Source: Paenibacillus sp. HB172176 (GTDB taxonomy: Bacteria > Bacillota > Bacilli > Paenibacillales > Paenibacillaceae). From it: a stretch of 64,000 nt of DNA. This document shows positions 27,780 through 36,590 of the stretch, piece by piece. The notes beneath the pieces are model-generated. The model ran no database searches. It worked only from the letters and a program-made list of their open reading frames with translations, and was not told the origin of the DNA. A program made the position numbers and the translations under genes. The DNA lies in NCBI RefSeq assembly GCF_011947265.1, contig NZ_JAATHD010000010.1:62001-126000 (forward strand), given 5' to 3'. How positions within the stretch are numbered: the first letter of the stretch is position 1; each line of letters starts with the position of its first letter.

Positions 27780-28610
27780 ATGTTCGAGAGGACGGCAGGA
27801 TTTCGCATTTTTTTCTGGTTAACGGTAACGATCATCGGTATTTTTGTGTTCTTCCCTATATACTGGATGGTGAACACATCCTTTAAATCGCCTGGCGAGT
27901 TATTGAATTCGGACTTTATACCGCTTAAGCCTACGCTGCAACACTACATCGATGCCATTAAGGATAAGCAGTTGCGTATTTATTTCCAAAATAGTGCTAT
28001 TACTTCGATTATTAGCAGTCTGCTTGCGACAATTGTGTCCGCCTATGCGGCTTATAGCTTCTCCAAGTTCAAGTATAGAGGCAAGAAAACATTTATGATG
28101 CTCATTATGATTTCGAAGATGCTTCCTTATGCGATTTTATTGATTTCCATCTATAGTCTCATGAGGGCTTACGGATTGTTGGACAGCTATTTCTCGCTTA
28201 TATTCGCTTATATTACCTTTACTCTTCCTGTAGGCACATGGACGCTCAAGACATTCTTCGATGAAATTCCCAATGAATTAATGGAGGCGGCCAAGATCGA
28301 CGGCGCCAGCCAACTGCGCACCTTCCACAGCATTATTTTCCCGCTGGCGATTCCAGGGATGATTGCGGTGTCTGTTTTGGGATTTGTCACGAGCTGGAAT
28401 GATTTGCTCTATGCGTTAACGCTTGTAACGGACCCTGCCAAACGAACGCTTGCGCCTGGACTGGTGTTTCGTTATTTAGGAGAATCAAGCTCGGATTACG
28501 GGGGAATGATGGCGGCGTCTACACTCATATCATTGCCGGCCGCATTCGTATTCCTGTTCGTTCAACGCTTCTTTATTAGAGGACTTACGGCAGGTTCTGT
28601 GAAAGGATGA
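27780..28610 (+). CDS. Sugar ABC transporter permease (MalG-type)
   Basis: A 276-residue permease with six hydrophobic segments, an EAAKIDGASQLRTFHSIIFP coupling loop and the typical RGLTAGSVKG end. The ATG at 27780 is chosen because AAGGAGGTG (27762-27770) lies nine bases upstream; the open frame reaches back to 27687 but overlaps the previous gene. Its stop overlaps the sulfatase start region. Confidence 0.92.
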   Translation: MFERTAGFRIFFWLTVTIIGIFVFFPIYWMVNTSFKSPGELLNSDFIPLKPTLQHYIDAIKDKQLRIYFQNSAITSIISSLLATIVSAYAAYSFSKFKYRGKKTFMMLIMISKMLPYAILLISIYSLMRAYGLLDSYFSLIFAYITFTLPVGTWTLKTFFDEIPNELMEAAKIDGASQLRTFHSIIFPLAIPGMIAVSVLGFVTSWNDLLYALTLVTDPAKRTLAPGLVFRYLGESSSDYGGMMAASTLISLPAAFVFLFVQRFFIRGLTAGSVKG

Positions 28611-28612
28611 GT

Positions 28613-30025
28613 ATGATGAATGAAATGACGCACAGACGCCCCAATATGATCCTGATTCTCATGGATGATATGGGCTGGATGGATCTTGGATGTTACGGGA
28701 GCTCGTTCTATGAAACGCCGAATTTGGACCGACTGGCGGCGGAAGGCATGACATTCAGGGATGCCTATGCGGCTTGTCCGGTATGCTCCCCTACGCGGGC
28801 AAGCATCATGTCCGGCAAATATCCGGCCACTCTCGGCATTACCAACTATATAGGGGCTCTGCAGGAGAAGGGCAAGCTCCTCGGGGCGCCTTATGTGGAT
28901 CATCTGCCTCTCAGCGAGAAAAGTGTCGCCGCCGCTTTGCGTGACGGAGGCTATCGGACATGGCATGTCGGCAAATGGCATCTGGGCGCTTCTCCGTACT
29001 ATCCCCAGCATCATGGCTTTGATGTGAATATTGGCGGCAATCATTTCGGCCAACCGAAATCGGGGTACTTCAGCCCGTATCATCTGGAGCATCTGGAGGA
29101 TGGTCCGCAGGGCGAATATTTGACAGATCGACTGACCGATGAAGCCATTGCACTATTATCCGAACAGAGCGATCGGCCTTTCTTCTTGCATCTGGCTCAT
29201 TATGCCGTTCATACGCCTATTCAGGCGCCAAGCGAGGAGCTTGTGCTCAAATACGAGCGCAAAGCGGAGGCGATGGGCTTAAAGCAGAAACAGATATTCG
29301 CCGAAGGAGAATTATTCCCCGCCGAGCACAAGAAGGATCAGCGCCTTATGCGCAGATTGGTGCAATCGGATGGGAGGTATGCGGCCATGATTGAAAATCT
29401 GGATCATAACATAGGCAGATTGCTCGATGCGCTTGATCAATCCGGGCAGGCGGACAACACGCTTATTCTATTCACCTCAGACAATGGCGGATTGTCGAGC
29501 GCCGAAGGATCGCCTACATGCAATGCGCCGTTGCAGGAAGGCAAGGGATGGATGTACGAAGGAGGCGTGAGGGAGCCGTTGATTGTGAAATGGCCCGGTG
29601 TAACGCAGCCTGGCCGAATTTGCGAGGCTCCCGTTACGAGTCCCGACTTCTATCCCACGCTGCTTGAAGCCGCCGGCCTTCCCCTTCTCCCGGAGCAGCA
29701 TCGGGATGGTGTAAGCATCTTGCCTCTGCTGCAAGGCGCAGAAGCTCTGGAGCGCGAGTCTATATTCTGGCACTACCCGCATTATGGCAATCAAGGCGGA
29801 ACGCCCGGCTCATCGATTCGGATGGGCGATTATAAGCTTATTGAGTTTTTCGAAGACGGCCGTTTGGAATTGTATCATCTCAGAGACGACATCTCCGAAG
29901 AGCATAATCTGGCCCAGAGAGAGCCGCAGCTTGCAGCCAAGCTGCATGCCGCTTTAACCAAGTGGAGGGAAGAGACGGAAGCGATTCTTCCGCTGCCGAA
30001 TGAGGCGTATATGCCCTGGAAGTGA
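28613..30025 (+). CDS. Type I sulfatase, second copy
   Basis: A ~470-residue arylsulfatase-family enzyme that cleaves sulfate esters. The signature is CSPTR with the catalytic cysteine at C58 (numbered from 28613). Other conserved pieces are ILMDDMGWMDLGCYG (metal ligands DD) and FTSDNGGLSSAEG. There is no signal peptide, so a cytoplasmic site is likely. An ATG at 28607 overlaps the permease stop, but the AAAGGA site (28602-28607) fits ATG 28613. It is not closely similar to the sulfatase at 5364, so the substrates may differ. Formylglycine maturation must come from elsewhere. Confidence 0.92.
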   Translation: MMNEMTHRRPNMILILMDDMGWMDLGCYGSSFYETPNLDRLAAEGMTFRDAYAACPVCSPTRASIMSGKYPATLGITNYIGALQEKGKLLGAPYVDHLPLSEKSVAAALRDGGYRTWHVGKWHLGASPYYPQHHGFDVNIGGNHFGQPKSGYFSPYHLEHLEDGPQGEYLTDRLTDEAIALLSEQSDRPFFLHLAHYAVHTPIQAPSEELVLKYERKAEAMGLKQKQIFAEGELFPAEHKKDQRLMRRLVQSDGRYAAMIENLDHNIGRLLDALDQSGQADNTLILFTSDNGGLSSAEGSPTCNAPLQEGKGWMYEGGVREPLIVKWPGVTQPGRICEAPVTSPDFYPTLLEAAGLPLLPEQHRDGVSILPLLQGAEALERESIFWHYPHYGNQGGTPGSSIRMGDYKLIEFFEDGRLELYHLRDDISEEHNLAQREPQLAAKLHAALTKWREETEAILPLPNEAYMPWK

Positions 30026-30041
30026 CAGCATGATCAGGGAA

Positions 30042-30080
30042 GGCGAATGACAGGTTAACATCCCTGTCACTCGCCTTTTT
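30042..30080 (+). terminator. Terminator between convergent genes
   Basis: GGCGAATGACAGG (30042-30054) pairs with CCTGTCACTCGCC (30063-30075) with one mismatch, then TTTTT. It ends the sulfatase operon against the convergent glycosidase gene. Confidence 0.9.
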
Positions 30081-30088
30081 GCTGTGCA

Positions 30089-31618
30089 TCAATTCAAGTT
30101 GACGCTGATATGATCGAATTCCGAGGAAGCGTAGTATGTATGAAGAGCGATTTGGCCCGAGGATAATGATGAATCCGTCTGACTCATAAGCAAGGAACCG
30201 TTCAGCCATACTTTCAAGCTATCATCGTTTGCCTCTGCCTTCACTTTATATATTTGATCGGTCTGGAAGGTGGCCGGAGCGGATTGGAGCACGGTCTTGA
30301 CTCCTCCCACCCTTTTCACCAACTGAATGGCATCCGGCGTTATTGCGACGAAATAACGATTGGATAGATCGGTATAACGAAGATTTATATTAATGCCGGC
30401 GTTAGCTCCATTAAAGCTTAGTGGCTTTACATCCACTTCCAGAGAGTAGTCCGTCCATGCACTATTACCGGCTTTGGCAACAGCGGCAATGTTGTTGCGG
30501 GCTTGTTTGTATACGTAGGTATCATCGTTCACCACTGACCAAGAGCCGGAATCGACGGTCCAATTACTGGCGTTTCCGCTTTCAAAGTCGTCGTACCAAT
30601 CCGCAGCAGACCATTGACCCGTTTCTGTATCGATTGTCCATTGACCGGAGTTGCTGATGGATATGCCGGTTCCGCTGAATGCGATAGGAAGCCAGATGTT
30701 CTTGCTGTTCCCCAGATAGCTGCTGTCCCATCGGTCAGCCACAAACATATACGTAGTTGAAGAGCTTCCCTGAATAACAGCAACATCCGAGCCTTGCGAG
30801 TGATAGGTAGTGGCGTTGCCGAAATTAGCGGCAGCGGACCATGGTCCGTTTAAGCTGGAAGCCGTATAGTACTTGGACTGATTGGGATTCCAGCCGGAAG
30901 CGCCCGAGGTAATCAAATAATAGATGTTGTCTTTCTTGAATATATTCGGCGCTTCGCGGCCGTTTGCCGTATAGGTGATGTGAGTACTAATGCTCTGAAA
31001 ATCGCTTGATAATTGATCGATGGAAATCCTTCTATTAGAGGTGGACGAATCGATAGCGCTGTAGACCAGATAAGCCTTGCCATCATCATCCAGGAACAAG
31101 GTGGGATCGCCAACATAGTCGCCATTATTGCCGAATGTCGCACCTGCAAAGGAGTAATTCCCGCATACGCTGTCGCTTGTCGCATACGCCGCTTTTCTCA
31201 AATTGTTATCTCCATCTTCTTTCCATTTGAACCACATGACATAGTTGTTATTCGCTGCATTGTACAGAATTTTCGCTCGGGTGGCCACGTCTGTCGATTT
31301 CAGAATGGTTCCATCCGGCGCGAGAATTTCATTCTCATACGTCCAATTTTTCAAATCGGTTGATGAATAACATACAAATCCCCTGAATTCATTATCATAG
31401 GAGCTTGTCCCATTGACTCTTTTTTCGCCAATTAAGTAGTACGTATTATTCTCTTCATACATGCTGGCGCCGTGAACGTCCATTTGCAAACCGTTGGAAT
31501 CATACCAGAATTCCCCGTTCTTGTTCGTCGTAAATTCGGCAGCATGAACGGAAGCGGTTGAACCGACAAAAAGCATGGCAAAGACGGATAACATGGCAAT
31601 GAATCTTTTGTTTCTCAT
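30089..31618 (-). CDS. Secreted GH43-like glycoside hydrolase with C-terminal jelly-roll domain
   Basis: A 509-residue exported enzyme. A signal peptide of ~24 residues ends SVHA-AEF. Residues ~30-330 form a five-bladed propeller like GH43, with blade motifs DVHGASMYEENNTYYLIGE, CYSSTDLKNWTYE and GDPTLFLDDDGKAYLVYS. The HGA start resembles the exo-beta-1,3-galactanase subgroup (GH43_24), but this is inference. The last ~175 residues look like a LamG/ConA-type sugar-binding jelly roll. ATG 31618 has GGAGGC seven bases upstream; the frame reaches 31687 but would bury the signal peptide. It is convergent with the sulfatase operon and probably supplies it with oligosaccharides. Confidence 0.85.
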   Translation of the reverse strand: MRNKRFIAMLSVFAMLFVGSTASVHAAEFTTNKNGEFWYDSNGLQMDVHGASMYEENNTYYLIGEKRVNGTSSYDNEFRGFVCYSSTDLKNWTYENEILAPDGTILKSTDVATRAKILYNAANNNYVMWFKWKEDGDNNLRKAAYATSDSVCGNYSFAGATFGNNGDYVGDPTLFLDDDGKAYLVYSAIDSSTSNRRISIDQLSSDFQSISTHITYTANGREAPNIFKKDNIYYLITSGASGWNPNQSKYYTASSLNGPWSAAANFGNATTYHSQGSDVAVIQGSSSTTYMFVADRWDSSYLGNSKNIWLPIAFSGTGISISNSGQWTIDTETGQWSAADWYDDFESGNASNWTVDSGSWSVVNDDTYVYKQARNNIAAVAKAGNSAWTDYSLEVDVKPLSFNGANAGININLRYTDLSNRYFVAITPDAIQLVKRVGGVKTVLQSAPATFQTDQIYKVKAEANDDSLKVWLNGSLLMSQTDSSLSSGQIALHTYYASSEFDHISVNLN

Positions 31619-31686
31619 TTGTTTTGCCTCCCATGAATAAAGTAAAGGAATGAAACTGGCTTGAGTACAAGCATCACCTCTCAACA

Positions 31687-31791
31687 ATAAAGCGTTTTCA
31701 AAATAGTGTTGCGGCCTTTATGGAAAGCCGGGTCCGCGCCTTGTTTCCATAATTGCTCTTATAATATAGAGTGATGCTCGAGGTTTGACAA
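31687..31791 (-). promoter_or_regulatory. Promoter and downstream cre-like site of the GH43-like gene
   Basis: On the minus strand TTGTCA (31791-31786) and TATATT (31768-31763) are 17 bases apart. Downstream, at 31700-31687, the minus strand reads TGAAAACGCTTTAT, 12 of 14 matches to the CcpA operator consensus, placed in the leader where it would act as a roadblock. Confidence 0.6.
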
Positions 31792-31897
31792 CGCAGTATT
31801 CTTTCGAAGTTTATTCCGATATTTTTTGGATGAATTCCTCGATTGGAGTCGTTTCAGATAGAGATGACCGTTTTCGGATTTCATTTCGCGGAAGGCT

Positions 31898-32032
31898 TGT
31901 GTATAACTTTTGTTTCAAAATGCGTAGAATATGTCGATAATCGCGAATTTTCTGTCTTTTCAGCCTATTATCCACTTGATGTGGACAAGATGTGCACAGC
32001 CTGTGGATGATATTGTGGATAACTGTGGATAG
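31898..32032. promoter_or_regulatory. Cluster of DnaA-box-like 9-mers
   Basis: Relative to TTATCCACA there is one perfect box at 32014-32022 (minus). Single-mismatch boxes lie at 31968-31976 (plus) and, on minus, at 31980-31988, 32002-32010, 32024-32032 and 31898-31906. Five lie within 65 bases. The stretch between the GH43-like promoter and prfA has no gene and is A+T-rich before the cluster. A DnaA-binding regulatory cluster is likely; an origin is not supported. Confidence 0.6.
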
Positions 32033-32139
32033 GTTGGGGATAGCTCGAAGTAGCCGATTATCTGCCGAAAATGCAGGGGATGAGCCCCGGAATCATAAGA
32101 CCAAAATCCATCCCTATAGAGCGGACGCAGATCTGGATA

Positions 32140-32168
32140 TCGATACGCTTCGAACGTTGTGCTATACT
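32140..32168 (+). promoter_or_regulatory. prfA promoter
   Basis: TCGATA (32140-32145) and TATACT (32163-32168) are 17 bases apart, 41 bases before the start codon. Confidence 0.5.
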
Positions 32169-32208
32169 AAGGAATATCCTATAGGAAGAAAACAAGAGGT
32201 GAATGACA

Positions 32209-33285
32209 GTGTTTGATCGATTACAAGCACTTGCCGACAGATACGAGAAGCTGAGCGAGCTGTTATGCGATCCGGATGTATCCAGCGATCCGAAGCGGCT
32301 TAGAGAGCTGTCCAAGGAACAGTCGGACTTACAAGAGGCCTACGATGCCTATACTGAATATAAGCAGGTGTCTGAACAACTCGACGACGCCAAGCTGATG
32401 CAAGGCGAGAAGCTGGACGATGAGATGCGCGAAATGGTGAAGATGGAGATCGATGAGCTGTCCGGCCGCAAGAGCGAGCTGGAGGAGCAAATTCGCATTT
32501 TGCTTCTGCCGAAGGATCCGAACGACGATAAGAACGTGATCGTGGAGATACGCGGCGCGGCGGGGGGCGACGAAGCGGCGCTGTTTGCTTATGAGCTGTA
32601 CCGGATGTACACGAAGTTCGCGGATGCGCAGGGCTGGCGCGTGGAATTGATGGATTTCAGCGAAAATGATCTCGGCGGTTTCAAAGAGGTTATTTTCATG
32701 GTGAACGGCAAGGGCGCTTACAGCAAGCTCAAGTATGAGAGCGGAGCGCATCGCGTACAGCGCATTCCGGTGACGGAATCCGGCGGACGGATTCATACCT
32801 CGACTTCGACGGTAGCGGTTATACCGGAGGTTGAAGAGGTGGATGTGGAAATCTTCGACAAGGATATTCGCGTGGATACGTTCTGCTCCAGCGGCGCGGG
32901 CGGCCAGTCCGTCAATACGACGAAATCCGCCGTTCGCGTGCTTCATGTGCCGACAGGCATCATGGCGACTTGCCAGGACGGCAAATCGCAGAATGACAAC
33001 AAGGCGAAGGCGCTGCAGGTGCTTCGCGCGCGCATTGCCGACGCGCAGCGGCAAGAGGAAGAAGCGAAATATGCCAGCGAGCGCAAGAGCAAGGTGGGGA
33101 CGGGCGATCGCAGCGAGCGGATTCGCACCTACAACTTCCCGCAAAGCCGTGTGACGGATCATCGCATCAATCTGACGCTTCACAAGCTGGATTCGGTCAT
33201 GAACGGAGACATGGATGAGATCATCTCGTCGCTGACGATTGCCGAGCAGGCCGATCTGATGGAACGCGAGACGATGGGAATTTAA
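32209..33285 (+). CDS. prfA: Peptide chain release factor 1
   Basis: A 358-residue cytoplasmic release factor that reads UAA and UAG and triggers peptidyl-tRNA hydrolysis. The GGQ motif is at residues 231-233 ([10 protein letters not shown]), and the stop-codon tripeptide is PVT in [13 protein letters not shown]. The GTG at 32209 is preferred because AAGAGGTGA lies at the right distance and the protein then begins [15 protein letters not shown] like its relatives; the ATG at 32203 is too close to the ribosome site. It is followed by the methyltransferase that modifies its GGQ glutamine, but with a terminator in between. Confidence 0.96.
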   Translation: MFDRLQALADRYEKLSELLCDPDVSSDPKRLRELSKEQSDLQEAYDAYTEYKQVSEQLDDAKLMQGEKLDDEMREMVKMEIDELSGRKSELEEQIRILLLPKDPNDDKNVIVEIRGAAGGDEAALFAYELYRMYTKFADAQGWRVELMDFSENDLGGFKEVIFMVNGKGAYSKLKYESGAHRVQRIPVTESGGRIHTSTSTVAVIPEVEEVDVEIFDKDIRVDTFCSSGAGGQSVNTTKSAVRVLHVPTGIMATCQDGKSQNDNKAKALQVLRARIADAQRQEEEAKYASERKSKVGTGDRSERIRTYNFPQSRVTDHRINLTLHKLDSVMNGDMDEIISSLTIAEQADLMERETMGI

Positions 33286-33350
33286 CGCCTGGCCTGGGCA
33301 AGCCGATTATTTATTTGACGGCAGGAGGGGCAGGGAAGATTAGGCTTGGG

Positions 33351-33407
33351 GCCGGTTCGCGGTTGCCGCCTCGCTTGAGCGAGCGGCTGCGGCGGGCTGG
33401 CTTTTTT
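33351..33407 (+). terminator. Long-hairpin terminator after prfA
   Basis: A ~19-bp imperfect stem (GCCGGTTCGCGG... with ...GCGGCGGGCTGGC) encloses an inner TCGCT/AGCGA helix and is followed by TTTTTT. It separates prfA from prmC, which are often one operon. Confidence 0.85.
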
Positions 33408-33448
33408 CTGTAGGTCAGTAGAAGATGATGATGGGGTGGCGGAAGCCG

Positions 33449-33632
33449 AAAAGATGCGGATATACCGTTTTTTTGTTGAATGGCGTGTGATGGGGTAAAA
33501 GGATGCAAATATACAGGAGTTTTGTGTGTGAGAGAGTAAAGAAGGGATATATGCTGTGAATTCATGTATGATCGCATCTTTTTCTCGATTATGGCGTTAT
33601 ATTCGCCAAATTCATGTATATTAGCATCTTTT
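33449..33632. repeat. Four-arm nested palindromic element, family C copy 1
   Basis: Two direct arms carry AAAAGATGCGGATATAC (GATGC at 33453) and AAGGATGCAAATATACAGG (GATGC at 33502). Two inverted arms are TTCATGTATGATCGCATC (GCATC at 33574) and TTCATGTATATTAGCATC (GCATC at 33624). The pitch is 49 and 50. It lies between the prfA terminator and prmC; no other feature is seen in this gap. Confidence 0.8.
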
Positions 33633-33696
33633 CACTCCTGAAACAGGTTAGGGCTCTTGTGATTGCGGAGTATTTGGAAGTGAAGAGGTGTTCGTT

Positions 33697-34761
33697 GTGG
33701 ATGAGAAGGCTGGTGGGCAGGTTGCTGGAGATGAATACGAGAAGCGGGACGAATTGAAGGTGGAATCAGGAACGTTGCAGGAGTGTCGGGGCGGCGCTCC
33801 CATGTGGTTTCGGCTGCCGCTGACGATAAGGGAAGCGCTGACGGGGGCGTCCGCCTGGCTCGAAGCGCAGGCGGTGGATGAGGCTCGTAGCAATGCGGAG
33901 CTGCTGCTCATGCATGTGCTGGGGGTGGAGCGCGCGGCGCTGCTGCTTGCCTGGAACGACCCCTTCCCGGCGGAGAAGGGGAAGCTGTGGCAAGCGCTTC
34001 TGCGGCGCAAAGCGGCTGGCGAGCCGATCCAGTACATGATCGGCTCGCAGTGGTTCTACGGCCGGCCGTTCGCGGTCACGCCGGCCGTTCTTATTCCGCG
34101 CCCGGAGACGGAGCTCCTCGTCGAGGCGGTGCTGGCGGCGGCCGACCGGCTGTGGCCCGACGCCGCTGCAGAGGAGGGCGCGCCCGCGTCGGCCGCGCGC
34201 CCAAGCGCTGACGCGCCGACGGTCGTCGACGTCGGCACGGGCAGCGGCGCCATCGCCGTGACGCTTGCTGCGCAGCGTCCGGGCTGGCGCCTGTGCGCGT
34301 CCGATCTGTCCCCGGACGCGCTTGACGTCGCCCGCGCGAACGCGGCCCGCCACGGAGCGGCGGACCGAATGGCGTTCGCGCAGGGCGACCTGCTCGCGCC
34401 GTTCCTGGCCGGCGGGAGCGATAACACGGAGCACGCGGGCATGCGCATCGACGTGCTCGTATCCAATCCGCCGTATATACCGGCGGCGGATATGGGCGGG
34501 CTGCAGCGCGAGGTGCGGGATTACGAGCCGCATCTCGCGCTGGCGGGCGGCGAGGACGGGCTCGATCCCTATCGCCGCATGCTGGAGCAGTTGCGCGGAC
34601 TCTCGCGAATCCCGCGCATCGTCGCTTTCGAGCTAGGCATCGGCCAGCCGGCCATTGTCGCCGAGTGGATGGAGCGGATGGAGGCCTGGGACGACATCCG
34701 CATTATTCGGGATTACGGCGGGATCGACCGTCATATCGTGGCGGTTCGAAGCGCGGAATAG
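33697..34761 (+). CDS. prmC: Release factor glutamine N5-methyltransferase
   Basis: A ~354-residue SAM-dependent enzyme that methylates the glutamine of the GGQ motif of release factors. The SAM loop VDVGTGSGAIAVTLA, the catalytic NPPYIP (in VLVSNPPYIP) and a PRPETE motif before the SAM loop identify it. The GTG at 33697 has GAGG eight bases upstream. It gives about 35 unconserved residues before the normal domain start (MWFRLPLTIREALTGA from ATG 33802), so the exact start is uncertain. The middle of the gene (34080-34450) is markedly more G+C-rich than its surroundings. Confidence 0.92.
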   Translation: MDEKAGGQVAGDEYEKRDELKVESGTLQECRGGAPMWFRLPLTIREALTGASAWLEAQAVDEARSNAELLLMHVLGVERAALLLAWNDPFPAEKGKLWQALLRRKAAGEPIQYMIGSQWFYGRPFAVTPAVLIPRPETELLVEAVLAAADRLWPDAAAEEGAPASAARPSADAPTVVDVGTGSGAIAVTLAAQRPGWRLCASDLSPDALDVARANAARHGAADRMAFAQGDLLAPFLAGGSDNTEHAGMRIDVLVSNPPYIPAADMGGLQREVRDYEPHLALAGGEDGLDPYRRMLEQLRGLSRIPRIVAFELGIGQPAIVAEWMERMEAWDDIRIIRDYGGIDRHIVAVRSAE

Positions 34762-34854
34762 TCCCCAGAGCCGTCAAGCCGTCAGTCGTTTCATCGAGCG
34801 ATCATCATTTTTGTTGTCGTGCCTGCAGCGCATTTGACACTGAGGGCCGTTATT

Positions 34855-35208
34855 TCATTGCTCGTGCTCGAGAATGTTGACAAGCCTGCCGAAGGGATCG
34901 CGGACGAAGAAGCGCCGAACGCCCCAAGGCTCTGACACAATACCATATTCAATGGGGAATCCGGCTCGCTTCATGCCCTCGAACGCCGCGTCGAGATCGT
35001 CTACTTCAATCGACAGATGGGGCGTGGTCGTGCCTGATCCGCCCTGTTCGGCGAAGCTGATTTGAACGCTCATGCTCTCGTCAGATCCATACGTGCGAAT
35101 CCATCCGTGATCCATCAACAATTGGAGTCCAAGCACATCCTCATAGAAGGCTTTGGCCTTCTCGGGATGCTCCGCATGGATATTGGCAACGATTCTTTTC
35201 ACCTTCAT
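34855..35208 (-). CDS. VOC (glyoxalase/bleomycin-resistance-like) family protein
   Basis: A 117-residue single VOC module: paired beta-alpha-beta-beta-beta units forming a metal-dependent dioxygenase or binding fold. The start (ANIHAEHPEKAKAFYEDVLGL) and end (FFVRDPFGRLVNILEHE) are characteristic, with E114 in the usual metal-ligand position. ATG 35208 follows TGGAGGCGAACC. It is a single gene, convergent with prmC. The substrate is unknown. Confidence 0.88.
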   Translation of the reverse strand: MKVKRIVANIHAEHPEKAKAFYEDVLGLQLLMDHGWIRTYGSDESMSVQISFAEQGGSGTTTPHLSIEVDDLDAAFEGMKRAGFPIEYGIVSEPWGVRRFFVRDPFGRLVNILEHEQ

Positions 35209-35292
35209 GGTTCGCCTCCAGAATCAGAATGTGGATATGGTTATATTAACCATAGTATCATACAGAGCGCGATCATCCCTGTCGCAGAAGGG

Positions 35293-35332
35293 AAGGCCGC
35301 AAGCGCCACGATGAAGTGGTACTTGCGGCCTT
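35293..35332. terminator. Perfect hairpin between the VOC gene and a repeat block
   Basis: AAGGCCGCAAG (35293-35303) pairs perfectly with CTTGCGGCCTT (35322-35332), with inner CCAC/GTGG. Neither side has a good T-run. No gene ends nearby on the + strand, so its role is open. Confidence 0.5.
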
Positions 35333-35504
35333 CGTTAGTCTAAGAAAACCGGCATGAACGGCTGACCGGAGTTTAACGGATGTTTCAATCATCAGAGGCT
35401 GATTCTTACCTGTTTTCCAGCACTAATGTAGCCCAAGTGTCGCCGTCCAGCACTAATGGAGCTTCAGCCGCGGCGTTGCAATCTCGTTTCTAAGGTGAAG
35501 CAAA

Positions 35505-35823
35505 GAGGCTGTCGATTCATTGTGGAAAGGGCTACAAAGCAGAAATTCAGCGTTACAGCCTCGGAGCACGGTCCGACGAGCACTCTAGTGCAGAATTTCA
35601 GCGCTGCAGCCTCGGCGCGCGGTCCGACGAGCACTCTAACACAGAAATTCAGCGCTGCAGCCTCGGAGCACGGTCCGACGAGCACTCTAGTGCAGAAATT
35701 CAGCGCCGCAGCCTCGGCGCACGGTCCGACGAGCGCTCTATCGCTGAATTTCTGCGCTGCAACTTCAAAAGCGGTACCGGCCGAGATGCTCTACAGGTTG
35801 GTGATTAACGAATCGATAGCCTC
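35505..35823. repeat. Element with 51-nt tandem units and terminal inverted repeats, copy 1
   Basis: Four 51-base units start at 35540, 35591, 35642 and 35693, each beginning CAGAA[A/T]TTCAGCG and containing GGTCCGACGAGC. A fifth, partly inverted piece (CGCTGAATTTCTG, 35742-35754) follows. The whole is framed by GAGGCTGTCGATTCATT (35505-35521) and AACGAATCGATAGCCTC (35807-35823), which are 15/17 inverted repeats. A related element lies at 37685-37898. Also in the gap, TCCAGCACTAATG occurs at 35416 and 35446. Confidence 0.85.
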
Positions 35824-35920
35824 AGCAAGATCCGTTGCTGCTGATCATTGCGTCCATACAATGATACCGAGCTCTTCTAGCTGCGATTTCGAGCTATCCC
35901 AGTTTTCCGGCTCTCAGTCT

Positions 35921-36358
35921 TTACTCCGGAAGCATCTGCGTCGTAATGGCGATGCGGTTCCACGCGTTAATCGTCACGATTGCCATGATTAGCTCGCCGA
36001 TGCCCTTGTTATCGTAGAAGCGGGCTACTCCGTTGTATACCTCATCCGACACATGGCGGCCGGAGATCAGCGTGACAGACTCCGTCAGCTCCAGCACGGC
36101 GCGTTCTTCCTCCGTGAAGAAATTCGTGTCCCTCCAGGCGCTGAGCGCATAAATGCGTTGCTCTGTTTCGCCCTTTGCGCGGGCATCCTTAGTATGCATA
36201 TTAATACAGAAAGCGCAGCCATTGATTTGGGATGCTCTTATTTTGATCAGTTCGATAATGGTTTTGTTCAGGCTCGATGATTGAACGAAAGCCTCAAGGC
36301 CGGCCATCGCTTGGTAGCCTTTCGGTATTTCTTTTCCGATTTCCATTCTTTGTTCCAT
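35921..36358 (-). CDS. Carboxymuconolactone decarboxylase/AhpD-like protein
   Basis: A 145-residue all-helical protein of the AhpD-like group. The redox centre is C48-A-F-C51 followed by H55 (CAFCINMHTKDAR) with E36 upstream, the proton-relay pattern of alkylhydroperoxidases. The ATG at 36358 is preferred because GGGAGTGA lies eight bases upstream; the longer frame starts at 36379. It is a monocistronic minus-strand gene. It probably detoxifies organic peroxides with a thiol donor, though many such proteins are untested. Confidence 0.9.
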   Translation of the reverse strand: MEQRMEIGKEIPKGYQAMAGLEAFVQSSSLNKTIIELIKIRASQINGCAFCINMHTKDARAKGETEQRIYALSAWRDTNFFTEEERAVLELTESVTLISGRHVSDEVYNGVARFYDNKGIGELIMAIVTINAWNRIAITTQMLPE

Positions 36359-36590
36359 TGTATTCTCACTCCCAGACATGGTATTGGAACCGCCGCCCCG
36401 TGCACAGGTCTCCGGGTTCGCGACCCCGGCGGCCGGTGGAATGGGCAGTGCTTTTGTTTGCGGTTCTGCTATATAGACAAAGCAGCAAGGTCGTTTGTGA
36501 CACGCCTTGAGAGAAAGCTCGAAAAAAAATGCAATTATTCAACAAAGCGCCCCAATAGGCAGTCTCGGGCATCGAACCGTCGAAGCGTGC

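Noticed and set aside
31898..32032. Chromosomal replication origin
   Set aside because: DnaA boxes are present, but dnaA, dnaN, rpmH or gyrB are not nearby and the surrounding gene order is the prfA-atp region.
35540..35743. CRISPR-like array
   Set aside because: The 51-base units follow each other without unique spacers and no cas gene is present.
35456..35992. Open frame encoding 17-residue repeats (QKFSAAASEHGPTST type)
   Set aside because: The unit is 51 bases, a multiple of three, so one open unit keeps the frame open. There is no ribosome site, the other strand is also open, and the related block at 37685-37898 has different flanking frames.
36395..36445. tRNA-like T-arm (GGGTTCGCGACCCC)
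   Set aside because: The loop lacks the TTCRA pattern and no acceptor, D or anticodon arm can be built around it.
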